From assembly GCA_034112345.1 (NCBI GenBank), contig JAWUVN010000001.1, forward strand, positions 1 to 26,976: 26,976 bases of DNA, in the 5' to 3' direction. The notes beneath the pieces are model-generated. The model saw only the letters and a list, made by a program, of their open reading frames with translations. It ran no database searches and was not told the DNA's origin. The stretch is from Bermanella sp034112345. Its GTDB lineage: Bacteria; Pseudomonadota; Gammaproteobacteria; Pseudomonadales; Oceanobacteraceae. Of this stretch, positions 8,094-16,581 are shown piece after piece (position 1 is the first letter of the stretch; every line of letters starts with the position of its first letter). A program made the position numbers and the translations under genes.

Positions 8094-8636
8094 ATGTTTA
8101 TTAGTGAAACCATGCACATGAGCAATCAAAATATTAAGTACGATTTAGCCTCCAGAAGCTACCACTGGCTATCTGCACTGGTTATTTTATGGGCGACCTT
8201 TTCAGGGTTCTTAATTATATCTTTAAGTATGGATGAGAACACCAAGCATCAAATCGAGCAGTTTAATATTGCTATTACAGCCATCTTTATCCCCGTATTC
8301 TTTTTACGCATCGTTCATAGGTTAAGAACAATTGCTCCACCACATAATGAGCAGCTTGCAAAATATGAAGTAACCATTGCTAAAGTGATGCACACACTAT
8401 TATATGTTCTTGTATCTACGGTGCTAGTTAGTGGCATTCTTATGATGGAGCACGACATTCATATTTTCAGTTTTATTCAATTTGATGCTTTGATTTCCAA
8501 TAAAGGCATCACAGCAGTATTTAAGACATTACATGATATATCGACGCGTCTTTTAGCTATTGGTATATTGCTGCATTTATTGGCTTTGATTAAGCATGAA
8601 GTTCTTGGCCATAGAATACTGAAAAGAATGATTTAA
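8094..8636 (+). CDS. Cytochrome b561 family protein (CybB-like)
   Basis: This 180-residue integral membrane protein has four predicted TM helices and the CybB-type start motif KYDLASRSYHWLSALVILW. Candidate haem ligands are histidines in the helices: His24, His75, His100, His147 and His161. The family carries two b haems and moves electrons between quinol and periplasmic acceptors such as superoxide. Three ATG codons are possible (residues 1, 7 and 9). I keep the first because it follows AAAGAA; the family-typical start would be the third (8118). The gene is divergent from nnrS and has its own promoter. A shared stress-related role with NnrS is only inference. Confidence 0.88.
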   Translation: MFISETMHMSNQNIKYDLASRSYHWLSALVILWATFSGFLIISLSMDENTKHQIEQFNIAITAIFIPVFFLRIVHRLRTIAPPHNEQLAKYEVTIAKVMHTLLYVLVSTVLVSGILMMEHDIHIFSFIQFDALISNKGITAVFKTLHDISTRLLAIGILLHLLALIKHEVLGHRILKRMI

Positions 8637-8672
8637 ATAGAATTTTGAATAGTATTTTGAATAGGGTATTGA
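8637..8672 (+). repeat. Three 12-bp tandem units directly after a stop codon
   Basis: ATAGAATTTTGA (8637-8648), ATAGTATTTTGA (8649-8660) and ATAGGGTATTGA (8661-8672) follow the TAA of the cytochrome b561 gene without a gap. The third unit forms the left arm of a hairpin ending at 8690. Confidence 0.7.
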
Positions 8673-8734
8673 ACTGGCTTTCAATTCCCTACTAAGTAAA
8701 TAGATTTTAAGGTCAGCCATATCTGGCTAGCCTT
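8663..8734. terminator. Two hairpins between convergent genes
   Basis: Hairpin one pairs 8663-8673 with 8680-8690 (AGGG, T/T mismatch, ATTGAA). Hairpin two pairs 8709-8719 with 8724-8734 (AAGG and CAGCCA, one mismatch, loop TATC), is followed by TATTT on the plus strand, and overlaps the TAG stop of the minus-strand gene. They probably end transcripts from both sides, but neither has a long T-run. Confidence 0.4.
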
Positions 8735-10034
8735 TATTTATGATTAGCTGCTCAATCATTCCTATACGATCTTGCCCCCAAAATATATTACCGTCATAAC
8801 AAAAACTAGGTACGCCCCAGCAGCCTTGCTGGTACATTTCTTTTAAATTGTCATTCACTTCTTTTTTCCAGTATGTATTGTTTATATGGCTACTTGCAGT
8901 CTCCCAGTTTAACCCACAGCGCTCGATGATTATTTTCATGCCAGTATCCGTTTCGGCCCGTATACCCTGTGTGTTCACTGCTCGTGCAAAACTCAATAAA
9001 AAGTCTTGTAGTTTGTTGTGATTACGAGCGTAGCTTAATAGGGCGTAACACCGCTCAACGGCTGGCCCTAACGGGTCTGCAACATAGCCATAAGGTAAGC
9101 CTAGTTTTTGAGCTTCTCGCTTAGTGTCTAAAAAAATATACATTTTTTTAACGGTTGGAACATTCATTCCGCGCATCATCATGGGCAGTACAGGTTTTAT
9201 AATCAGTGGAATTTTATAATGTTCGCTAAGCTTTACTGCGCGTTCTAAGCCAATATAAGAATAGGGGCTGCGGGCAGACCAATAAATAGTTAACGGTTTT
9301 GTTTTATCTATTTCTGCTTCTAACGCTGGCGAAAGAGTTTGATTACAAAAGTCTTTATAGGTGAGGTTGAATTCAACTTTGATATCTTTATGGGTAGCCA
9401 ATCCCTGTTTAATTAAACGGGTTTCTAAATGATCTAATCTATCTAAACCCCAATACCATTCACTCTCAAAATTAATCATGGCACCAAAATAATGGCCTTT
9501 TTTAGCAAGTAACGCTTGATTGCTTTTTAAGTGATCAAAGAATGATGATTTGTTTAAGGGGGTTGCGTTTGGGTCAATATTGAAATGACCATGCCAAACT
9601 TGATTGAAAACTTCTTTGGCCACATGGATAAAGTCAGAATTGGATTCAGCCTTTAATAGCAGCGTTGTCGCAGCTTCTAATATTTCTCGATCTTTAACCA
9701 CGGTATGTTCAATTGGAAAGACTAACTTATACAGTTTCGCTAAATGTCCCGCGTCATGACCTGCGTATTCATGCCACATATCCATTGCAGGAAACATATC
9801 GGGTTGAAGTTCTAATACGGTGTGAAAATTTGCTTGTACATTAAAGCGCGCAAGAAATGGTTCAATTACTTGAACTAACAGGTAGCTGTATGGATCATCT
9901 ATACGCAAGAATATATCCAGGGTCGGGCTGTCTCCTTTTAAATATCGACGACACTTATAAACGGAGCGCTTTATATTCTTTAAGTTGTCGCTGGATATCA
10001 CCCTAGTAATGTAAGGCATAATGGCATTGGACAT
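8727..10034 (-). CDS. Tandem DsbA-like thioredoxin-fold protein (2-hydroxychromene-2-carboxylate isomerase / GST-kappa family)
   Basis: This 435-residue protein is made of two DsbA-like halves of the GST-kappa/HCCA-isomerase type. Half one spans about 37-230 and half two about 246-435. Half two is canonical: the SPYSY motif with Ser256 at the position of the catalytic serine of GST-kappa, and a cis-proline loop in GCWGVPSFCYDG followed by IFWGQDRIGMIEQL. Half one has the same layout (RIDDPYSYLL near 44-53, EWYWGLDRLDHLE near 192-204), but Asp47 replaces the serine and the GVPSF loop is lost, so it may be structural. There is no signal peptide, so it is probably cytoplasmic. Family members isomerise chromene carboxylates or bind glutathione; no degradation genes surround it, so the substrate is unknown. 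It is monocistronic. Confidence 0.82.
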   Translation of the reverse strand: MSNAIMPYITRVISSDNLKNIKRSVYKCRRYLKGDSPTLDIFLRIDDPYSYLLVQVIEPFLARFNVQANFHTVLELQPDMFPAMDMWHEYAGHDAGHLAKLYKLVFPIEHTVVKDREILEAATTLLLKAESNSDFIHVAKEVFNQVWHGHFNIDPNATPLNKSSFFDHLKSNQALLAKKGHYFGAMINFESEWYWGLDRLDHLETRLIKQGLATHKDIKVEFNLTYKDFCNQTLSPALEAEIDKTKPLTIYWSARSPYSYIGLERAVKLSEHYKIPLIIKPVLPMMMRGMNVPTVKKMYIFLDTKREAQKLGLPYGYVADPLGPAVERCYALLSYARNHNKLQDFLLSFARAVNTQGIRAETDTGMKIIIERCGLNWETASSHINNTYWKKEVNDNLKEMYQQGCWGVPSFCYDGNIFWGQDRIGMIEQLIINKG

Positions 10035-10276
10035 ATTGATTTACCGGTATTTATTTTTATGTGGGCTTATGTAAGGTAATCGAAAAGCGCTTTATAAGCT
10101 TACTATAACGGATTCTAATGATAAAAATCATATGAGTGAAAAAGATCGTGTTTAGTGATCGTACCAACACATCCCCTTAACTAGATTGAAGGGGCTACTG
10201 GCAGCCATGGCTTAAATTACGTAAAATGATTAACTTAGGCTTTTCTTCAATGAATAGAATTACGTAAGAGACTGAT

Positions 10277-10978
10277 ATGAGCGATTTAGTAAGCTATAAG
10301 TTAGATGGGCAGGTTGCCACTATAACAATGCAAAATGGCAAGGTTAACGCCATGTCTCCTGATCATATTGCTGCGATTAACGGCGCATTAGATCAAGCTG
10401 AAGCGGATAAAGCCGTTGTGATGTTAGTTGGGCAGCCGGGTATTTTCTCTGCGGGTTTTGATCTTAAAGTATTTAAATCAGGCCCTAAAGAAGGGTTTGA
10501 GATGGTGAAAGCGGGTTCAACACTATGTCGTCGTATGTTGGCATTTCCAACCCCTGTTATTGGTGTATGTACTGGACATTCAGTTGCGCAAGGTTGCTTT
10601 ACACTGATGGCGTGCGACTACCGTATTGGTGTCGATGGCGAATTCCAGTTAGGTTTAAACGAAGTACAAATTGGTATGACGATGCATCACTTTGGTATTG
10701 AATTGCCTCGCTTCCGTTTAACGCCTTCATATTTTCAGCGAGCGGTTATTAATGCTCAAATGTTCTCACCTGCTGAAGCAGTAGAGGCTGGATTACTGGA
10801 TAAAATTGTACCGGCTGACCAGCTAATAGAGAAAGCATATGCTGAAGCACAGCGTCTTGCAGGTCTAAATATGGCTGCGCATAAAGCCACCAAACTTAAA
10901 GTACGCGCTGAAATGCTTAAAGTGCTTGATGATGCCATTGAAAAAGATTTCACTGAGCAAACAGCAGCACTAAAATAA
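10277..10978 (+). CDS. Crotonase-fold enoyl-CoA hydratase/isomerase family protein
   Basis: At 233 residues this is a compact member of the crotonase family. Oxyanion-hole segments are FSAGFDLK (Gly60) and GHSVAQGCF (around Gly106), followed by MACDYRIG. Glu129 in LGLNEVQIG aligns with the first catalytic glutamate of enoyl-CoA hydratase. The second glutamate of hydratases is not evident, so isomerase or another acyl-CoA chemistry is as likely. The usual C-terminal helical trimerisation region is short. The start follows a GAGACTGAT stretch. It stands alone between a convergent/divergent pair and ends in its own terminator. A second crotonase gene at 20234-21082 is only distantly similar. Confidence 0.87.
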   Translation: MSDLVSYKLDGQVATITMQNGKVNAMSPDHIAAINGALDQAEADKAVVMLVGQPGIFSAGFDLKVFKSGPKEGFEMVKAGSTLCRRMLAFPTPVIGVCTGHSVAQGCFTLMACDYRIGVDGEFQLGLNEVQIGMTMHHFGIELPRFRLTPSYFQRAVINAQMFSPAEAVEAGLLDKIVPADQLIEKAYAEAQRLAGLNMAAHKATKLKVRAEMLKVLDDAIEKDFTEQTAALK

Positions 10979-11000
10979 GTCGTATATTTTAATGCAGCTG

Positions 11001-11041
11001 TTAAATAGGCTAGGTAATGAGTCCTTAGCCTATTTAATTTT
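11001..11041 (+). terminator. Rho-independent terminator of the crotonase gene
   Basis: TTAAATAGGCTA (11001-11012) pairs perfectly with TAGCCTATTTAA (11026-11037), and TTTT follows. The stem is 12 bp. Confidence 0.8.
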
Positions 11042-11098
11042 AGTATGTATCATTTCTTGTGTGCCTAATATAAGGCTCACCTGATCGTTATCATATCA

Positions 11099-12649
11099 TT
11101 ATGAATGGTTTTCAAAGAGACCTGATTCTGAATCTTCTTCTGGTTCTTTGTTTGTTTTAGATTGTTTATACTTTGGAATTTTAAAGTCTAAATAGAAACA
11201 CAAAAAACCACAGGCTAAAAATCCGCATTGAATGTTCAGCACCCAACCTTGGCTGTCCCATATCCAGCGGTCGTTAACTGCACCATCTGCAATCACCGTT
11301 ACTAAAAATAACAGACCGACCAATCGAATCATTAAATGACTGAGTTTAAAACTATTGCCATAAACAAACGGTAATACAATAAAGCTTAGCCAGCTTCCCC
11401 AGAATAATCCCATTTCAATATTAATTTGCTGCTCGCCAAAGGAAAATATCCGTAAAATTTGACTAGAAGCAATAGCCACTGTCATTGCTACAACTAATCC
11501 ACCACAGGTGCCCAAAGTGAGTTTTCCTAGCCAGTGATGATCGTTTGATGTCTGTAAATTTTTACGACGACGCTCAAGCCAAAGCATATTACCAGTGACA
11601 ATTAAACCGCATGCGGCTAAAGCCGAGATGGCGTATATCACTTTCAACCAGCTATCGCCAAATAACACGTAGTGCAAGGGTGTGACAGAGGCAAAAATTC
11701 TCTGAAACGGACCTTTACCAATGAAACTGCCATGGTGAACGGCTTCTCCTGTTGCAATCATGTATGTCGTACTTTCTAAGTTACTTAACTTGGAATGATG
11801 GCCACCTGAAAATTTAATAAAACCATTTTTATCATTAAGGCCATCAATAAAAATAAGATTGAAGTCCATGTCTGGCATGCTTTCTTTTTGCTTGATGACT
11901 AACTGGTTTAAAGATTGAGACGGTATGTATTCTTGAGTGAGTTCTGCTTTTGGACCTAACACGGCTTCAGTGGCCTTGCCTACATCTCCATTAAAAGCCG
12001 CAACAGCGAGTATGGGAGATATTAATCCTAGCAATCCTAAAATAGTGCCACTAAATGCCAAAATAAATGTAAAGGGTAATGACCATAAACCCAAAATTTT
12101 GTGCTGGTCAGTCAATAATAATCGCCAGCTGCGCTTTGCTCTTAGCATGACAAACTCTTTACGCCATTTAAGATGAATAAAAATTCCGGCGATAATGGCC
12201 AGCAACATCGCCATACCTGATAACCCCACCAAATATCGGCCCCAAGGGTTTGGAAGGTGCAAGTCAGTATGCAAATGCGCTAACAGCTCAGCAAGATCAG
12301 AGGTAGCTGGCGGCTGTATTTCATATGTATTAGGATTTATTTTTATGATATGCGATGGGCTTTCATCTTTGGGGAAATGTGCGAAATAAATATTCCCATC
12401 TATTTCATTAGCCGGTTGAAGGAAAAATGTACTGTGCTCGAATCCTTGGTCTTGGGCGACCAATAATGCTTTATCAAAATCTTGTTTGTCAGTATTTAAT
12501 ACTGGATTATTAGGCGTTTGCCAATGAGCAAGTTCGGCTTCGAATAACGCGGGAATGCCTGAAAAGGTGACAATGAATAACAAAATCCCACTGATAATAC
12601 CGATCCAGCCATGAGTCTTATAAAGCGTTTTATGTGTAGCTTGTTGCAT
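11099..12649 (-). CDS. PepSY-associated TM protein of an iron-uptake locus
   Basis: This 516-residue inner-membrane protein has the PepSY_TM layout. An N-terminal HGWIGIISGILLFIVTFSG helix is followed by a periplasmic PepSY-like segment, and TM segments carry conserved histidines (LAHLHTDLHLPNPWGRYL, LTDQHKILGLWSLP, TPLHYVLFGD). Then comes the GLIVTGNMLWLERRRK motif and three or four further C-terminal TM helices. Proteins of this type sit beside siderophore receptors and are thought to act in reduction or release of iron from ferric siderophores; that role is inferred from family and context. It is the last gene of the receptor-DUF3325-DUF3649 set, 9 bases after the preceding stop, with AGGGGATC as ribosome-binding site. 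The tail is acidic and soluble. Confidence 0.85.
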   Translation of the reverse strand: MQQATHKTLYKTHGWIGIISGILLFIVTFSGIPALFEAELAHWQTPNNPVLNTDKQDFDKALLVAQDQGFEHSTFFLQPANEIDGNIYFAHFPKDESPSHIIKINPNTYEIQPPATSDLAELLAHLHTDLHLPNPWGRYLVGLSGMAMLLAIIAGIFIHLKWRKEFVMLRAKRSWRLLLTDQHKILGLWSLPFTFILAFSGTILGLLGLISPILAVAAFNGDVGKATEAVLGPKAELTQEYIPSQSLNQLVIKQKESMPDMDFNLIFIDGLNDKNGFIKFSGGHHSKLSNLESTTYMIATGEAVHHGSFIGKGPFQRIFASVTPLHYVLFGDSWLKVIYAISALAACGLIVTGNMLWLERRRKNLQTSNDHHWLGKLTLGTCGGLVVAMTVAIASSQILRIFSFGEQQINIEMGLFWGSWLSFIVLPFVYGNSFKLSHLMIRLVGLLFLVTVIADGAVNDRWIWDSQGWVLNIQCGFLACGFLCFYLDFKIPKYKQSKTNKEPEEDSESGLFENHS

Positions 12650-12658
12650 ACAGATCCC

Positions 12659-12952
12659 CTAAGAAAAAGGCTTTAACAGCATGGTGATGTCTAATATGGC
12701 GACAGGTATCAAAATACTAAATATTCGTAACCAAGCATTCGACCCTTTTTCAGCAAGAATGGTCCAGTAAAATAATCCGGCCCAAAAAATAAAAAAGAAA
12801 GTGCCACCAGCAAATATATGTTCAACCGTATCGCCAAAATGCCAGATGAGTGTTATGCCAATAGTGAGGGCAATGGTACAAATTAATGTGCCAAATAGAG
12901 CAGCTATCACTTTACTCGTATTGCTTTCAATTTTTTCCTTTAGCCAATTCAT
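12659..12952 (-). CDS. DUF3649-like small membrane protein
   Basis: This 97-residue protein has three hydrophobic segments (about 17-38, 44-64 and 74-92) and the motif LFYWTILAEKGSNAWLRI near residues 60-77. It resembles DUF3649 proteins, which occur next to PepSY-TM proteins in siderophore-uptake loci. The molecular function is unknown. Its start codon overlaps the preceding stop (ATGA at 12949-12952), indicating translational coupling to the DUF3325 gene. The domain assignment is from remembered pattern and context, not from a search. Confidence 0.75.
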   Translation of the reverse strand: MNWLKEKIESNTSKVIAALFGTLICTIALTIGITLIWHFGDTVEHIFAGGTFFFIFWAGLFYWTILAEKGSNAWLRIFSILIPVAILDITMLLKPFS

Positions 12953-13260
12953 GACAGCCCCCCCATTTGTTGATAAAAATTAATCGTCAAAAAAATGAGG
13001 CTAAGCACTGTGAGATAAGGAACTGATTCAGATTGGAAAATTCGTAATTGGACAAAAGACAATGCAAGCGCCATAAGGGAAAATAACCAATAGAATATTC
13101 CTTGTTCCCAGCCAAAAGGTTGGCCGACCAATAATATTGAAAAAAGTAGTAACAATATTCCGCCAATGCGTCTGGGTTTTGCGATCTTTATACTGTGGGT
13201 CTCTTTAACGCTGTACAGTAAGTGTAACGCTGGCCAAATTAAAAATATTCCTAAGGGCAT
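12949..13260 (-). CDS. DUF3325-like small membrane protein
   Basis: This 103-residue protein has three or four hydrophobic helices and the pattern KPRRIGGILLLLFSILLVGQP, then FGWEQGIFYWLFSLMALAL. This fits DUF3325, a small inner-membrane family found with TonB-dependent siderophore receptors, DUF3649 and PepSY-TM proteins. Its function is unknown; a role in iron uptake is inferred from the neighbours. A strong AGGATGA ribosome-binding site precedes the ATG at 13258-13260. The gene follows the receptor after a 96-base gap that holds a hairpin with a T-run. Confidence 0.75.
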   Translation of the reverse strand: MPLGIFLIWPALHLLYSVKETHSIKIAKPRRIGGILLLLFSILLVGQPFGWEQGIFYWLFSLMALALSFVQLRIFQSESVPYLTVLSLIFLTINFYQQMGGLS

Positions 13261-13295
13261 ATATTCATCCTTAAAATGTAGTATTCGTATAAGTT

Positions 13296-13336
13296 AAAAA
13301 AGCAAACAATCTGCACTGGGCAGATTGTTTGCTTTT
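13296..13336 (-). terminator. Internal terminator/attenuator between the receptor and accessory genes
   Basis: A perfect 17-bp stem (13298-13314 with 13320-13336) encloses a 5-base loop. On the minus strand it is followed by TTTTTT. It lies about 20 bases after the receptor stop and 36 bases before the DUF3325 start, so most receptor transcripts should end here and only a fraction extend into the three accessory genes. Confidence 0.85.
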
Positions 13337-13356
13337 ACTTTTAATATCAATATTAA

Positions 13357-15888
13357 CTAAAAGTTATATTGAGCAACTAAGCCAAAACTACGTTCTGGTA
13401 CAAGGATGTTGTAGTCTCCGTAAATATCAAAGTCTGCGGAATAGTCAGCATAAGAATATTCATAAGTGCTGCCTTCAGTATCTAAAAGGTTATTAATGTA
13501 TGCACTTATTTGCCAATCAATCGCGGTGTAGCCCACACGAAAATTCGTTACAACGTATGAATTAAGTTGTCGCGTATTTTCATTGTTTAAATAACTGCTA
13601 CCGGTATAGCTAGCAATTAAAAAAGCATTAATTCCTAGACCTTGATCAAACCCAACTCCTACTGCGCCAGTTTTTTCAGGTGCGTATTGGAATTGGTTGC
13701 CTGAAAAATCTTTTGATCCAACGACAAAGTCTTCATAGCGAGTTTTTGCAACGGCCATGTTAGCAAATACACTTACACCGATATCTGCGCGGTAATTTAC
13801 ATCAAGCTCTGCACCTTTAAGTGTTGATGAACCAGCATTGGTGATGTATCTATCGTATACACTTCCTGTTGTACCGAAAGCTTGTACTTGTTGGTCTTCC
13901 CATTTCATGTAATACAAGTTGCCGTTTAGCGTAAGGCGATTGTCGAGCCACTGACTGCGTACAGACATCTCATGGTTTGTTACGAACTCTGGGTCGTATT
14001 CAACAACGGCTTCAACCCCTGTTGGGTTTAGGCTGATGCCACCTGATCGATAACCACGAGATACAACATAACCAGTACTTAAGGAGTCACTGAATTCATG
14101 TCGAATCCCTAATTTTGGTAATAAAACTTTGTGAGTTGTATCTTTATGAGCCGTATTACTGGCTTGAGCCGCAAGGGTATTTAACATTTGGTTAAGATCA
14201 CCTGGCTGGAAATTAATTGCACCTGCACCACCAGAAATATCAACACCACCCGCCGTTAGGTAGGGGGTGAATTGTGCAAAAGTAGCTTGTGCATATTGCT
14301 CAGCTTCTTGAGCGGTTGGCGCTTGTGATAGGCCAAGTTGCTGCCAATATGTGCTGTAAGTGCTGGCAGTAGTAAGGGTATTAAAGTATGCACCAGCATG
14401 GCTGTTAATGGCTTCAATGTCAGTTGTGTTTGTATTTGTAGCTGTAATGCCTGCTGTATTTAGGTTTCTTTCGTATTCGGCACGTAATCCAAATAATGCT
14501 GTTGTGGCTTTTGTGATTTTCCAATCGGCTTCCATGAACAACGCATGGTTAGTGGCTTCTCGAGCAGAACCTTCATCAACGTATTCTGTTGTTAAAACGG
14601 TATCACTCTTACCGTTTGTATAAGGAGCAACGGCGCCAAGTTGGGATAATAAACCGGTGACAGCGTAAAAGTTTGGAAGGTAAGCATCCAGTGGGTTTGC
14701 TAGCGTAAAGTCGTAACCACGAACCTCTTCACTTTTACCATAGTAGTAACCTAAGCTAGAGCGTACTGTGCCATTGTCGAAAGTGACTCTTAATTCTTGG
14801 TTAAGGCTTTCATCTTCTTCGTGTTCGTTTCGTGTGCCAAGATTACCAGCATTTATGTAATCTGAGTTGGTAGGCGCTAAAGTATCGGCATCACTTTTCA
14901 CATCAACGGTTTTACTTGAGTGAGAGGTTATTGATGTGAAACTTAAAGTATCCGAAAAATATTTTTGCAGCTTAAGGGTTTGGTAATTCAGTTTTTTATG
15001 GTTGTTGGCAATCACATCACGGTACGCAGTAAAGTCGCCTTCGTTGCACGTAAATACTCCTGCAACTGTATTATTTGAACCACATGATCTGTTATCGCCA
15101 GATTCCACTTCATCCTGTCCAAGGGTTAGCAGGGCTTCGAAATCTTCAGATGGTTTAAATAACAGCTTAATACGGCCATTGGTATGTTCGTTTTTAGCTT
15201 CATCATCCTTACCTGTGTATAGGTTGGTGATTTGGCCGTCTGTATAGGTACGCTCAGCTGCTATGCGAACAGCCAGTTTGTCGCTTAGACCCTGGTTATA
15301 CATTACGCTGCTAATTTGAGTGTTATCACTGCCAACACCTAGGCGAACAGAGCCTTGCGTATCAAAAGCAGGGTCATTCGACTTTACGACAATGGTGCCT
15401 GCCAGTGCGTTTTTACCTTGGCTAGTAGATTGAGGGCCTTTATATACCTCAATGTTTTCTACATCCCACAACGATAATCCCATGTCTAATAGATCAGCAT
15501 CAAAGTAGGCACCATCCATAATGATACTTGCCGTGTCAGCCGTTGATGTATCGGATGTTGGACCGCCTTCAGCATTGATGCCTCGAATGCTGAAACCGCC
15601 GCGACCATTGGTGCGGGCATTGGGGGTTAAAACAAGGGCATCGCTGAGTTCGTATGTGTTATTCGCTTGCAGTTGTTCGGCATCCACTACGCTAATTCCG
15701 CTGGTGGTAGATTGTAAATCTCGAACCAATTTTCCGCCTGTTACGGTGATGCGATTTAATTCTATTAAATCTGTTTCTTGATCGGCAGCCTTTGCTACCG
15801 CTACTTCTGTGTCGATACTTTGCGACATAGCGACATTGGATAACGCTAAGGTAATGGCTAAGGCCAGCTTTTGCTTCATAAACATCAT
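13357..15888 (-). CDS. TonB-dependent outer-membrane receptor, probably for a ferric siderophore
   Basis: Starting at 15888, this is an 843-residue outer-membrane receptor. I chose that ATG because GGGA lies about 9 bases upstream and a clean signal peptide follows (KQKLALAITLALSNVAMSQS). An open extension up to 15984 would run through the operator region and hide the signal peptide. After the signal come a TonB-box-like ITVTGG, a plug domain (SGISVVDAEQLQ, then FSIRGINAEGG, VEVYKGPQSTSQGKNALAG-like) and a 22-strand barrel ending in VAQYNF, with the usual C-terminal phenylalanine. The ligand cannot be read from the sequence. The adjacent Fur-box-like site and the DUF3325/DUF3649/PepSY genes indicate iron uptake. 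One long loop region (about 500-620) is rich in Ala/Thr/Gln. Confidence 0.9.
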   Translation of the reverse strand: MMFMKQKLALAITLALSNVAMSQSIDTEVAVAKAADQETDLIELNRITVTGGKLVRDLQSTTSGISVVDAEQLQANNTYELSDALVLTPNARTNGRGGFSIRGINAEGGPTSDTSTADTASIIMDGAYFDADLLDMGLSLWDVENIEVYKGPQSTSQGKNALAGTIVVKSNDPAFDTQGSVRLGVGSDNTQISSVMYNQGLSDKLAVRIAAERTYTDGQITNLYTGKDDEAKNEHTNGRIKLLFKPSEDFEALLTLGQDEVESGDNRSCGSNNTVAGVFTCNEGDFTAYRDVIANNHKKLNYQTLKLQKYFSDTLSFTSITSHSSKTVDVKSDADTLAPTNSDYINAGNLGTRNEHEEDESLNQELRVTFDNGTVRSSLGYYYGKSEEVRGYDFTLANPLDAYLPNFYAVTGLLSQLGAVAPYTNGKSDTVLTTEYVDEGSAREATNHALFMEADWKITKATTALFGLRAEYERNLNTAGITATNTNTTDIEAINSHAGAYFNTLTTASTYSTYWQQLGLSQAPTAQEAEQYAQATFAQFTPYLTAGGVDISGGAGAINFQPGDLNQMLNTLAAQASNTAHKDTTHKVLLPKLGIRHEFSDSLSTGYVVSRGYRSGGISLNPTGVEAVVEYDPEFVTNHEMSVRSQWLDNRLTLNGNLYYMKWEDQQVQAFGTTGSVYDRYITNAGSSTLKGAELDVNYRADIGVSVFANMAVAKTRYEDFVVGSKDFSGNQFQYAPEKTGAVGVGFDQGLGINAFLIASYTGSSYLNNENTRQLNSYVVTNFRVGYTAIDWQISAYINNLLDTEGSTYEYSYADYSADFDIYGDYNILVPERSFGLVAQYNF

Positions 15889-15992
15889 GTGTGTCCCAGT
15901 TGTTTGGTCTAAATGATCGTAATGTGTAGATCTATTGTTCTCTTGGGTGAGAATCTTATTGGTAATCGCGCGGATTATACACAAATACTAAT

Positions 15993-16011
15993 ACGAGTCA
16001 TTATCAATCTC
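15993..16011 (-). promoter_or_regulatory. Fur-box-like operator, receptor side
   Basis: Read on the minus strand, the 19 bases contain the GATAAT core and match the Fur consensus GATAATGATAATCATTATC at about 12 of 19 positions. The site lies about 105 bases upstream of the receptor start, where a minus-strand promoter would be expected. Confidence 0.6.
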
Positions 16012-16047
16012 ATTAAGTTTATTCCCGGTAGTGCACCGGATAGACTT

Positions 16048-16066
16048 GCGATTGATAATCATTTGC
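16048..16066 (+). promoter_or_regulatory. Fur-box-like operator, divergent-gene side
   Basis: GCGATTGATAATCATTTGC matches the Fur consensus at 14 of 19 positions, including an unbroken GATAATCATT. It lies 50 bases upstream of the ATG at 16116 and about 37 bases from the second site, so both genes are probably repressed together when iron is plentiful. Confidence 0.7.
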
Positions 16067-16115
16067 ATTAACTTAGATGCAAGAAAACTCGACTTACATG
16101 AAATCAGGAGCGCGT

Positions 16116-16556
16116 ATGAATTATCTATGTGATGGCCATAGAGATGAATTTGTTAATAACCCGCAGCAGGCTGTACAGGCATGGAAGGAGATTATTTTAC
16201 AAGCCCGAGAGTCATATCACCTGCAAGATTGGGAGAGATCGACTCTAGTTTATGGAAATGCATTTGAGATATCTGAGTTACTGTTAAGCAGTTACCCCAC
16301 TCAGTTTTCTGTTGATCGCTATCTTCGTACAGCGTTAGAGTTTGCTTACTCATTAAGAAAAGGGCGTGAGGATGCAGATCTAGATGCATTTATTGTTCAT
16401 GTGAAAGGCAATGTAGAAACCATTAAGCACACGATGGCTATTTCTATGTTGATGCAGCCTCTTGAGGAGGTAATCAAGCTTCCAATTGATGTGGCTGATT
16501 TCTGGATGAAATCCTTACTGTCATTAGATTACATTGAGGCTAGAGTGCTGCATTAA
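16116..16556 (+). CDS. Small helical protein of unknown function, probably Fur-regulated
   Basis: I do not recognise a named family. The start at 16116 is preferred because AGGAG lies about 7 bases upstream. An earlier in-frame ATG at 16077 has no such site and lies next to the operator. The resulting protein of 146 residues begins MNYLCDGHRDEFVNNP and is predicted to be almost all alpha-helical. Its spacing of aromatic and small residues (AVQAWKEIILQARESYHLQDW, about 19-39) suggests TPR-like helix pairs. There is no signal peptide or TM segment. The early Cys-x2-His could bind metal, but this is a guess. It is divergent from the TonB receptor and shares its control region, which suggests a role in iron starvation. 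A hairpin with TTTTATT follows the stop. Confidence 0.75.
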   Translation: MNYLCDGHRDEFVNNPQQAVQAWKEIILQARESYHLQDWERSTLVYGNAFEISELLLSSYPTQFSVDRYLRTALEFAYSLRKGREDADLDAFIVHVKGNVETIKHTMAISMLMQPLEEVIKLPIDVADFWMKSLLSLDYIEARVLH

Positions 16557-16581
16557 ATATAGGTGCTTATTTCTAGTGATG

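Noticed and set aside
15889..15984. Longer N-terminus for the TonB receptor
   Set aside because: The extra 32 residues precede a clear signal peptide and ribosome-binding site and approach the operator; the start at 15888 explains the sequence better.
16077..16115. Earlier ATG for the small Fur-controlled protein
   Set aside because: It has no ribosome-binding site and lies next to the Fur-like box; AGGAG precedes the ATG at 16116.
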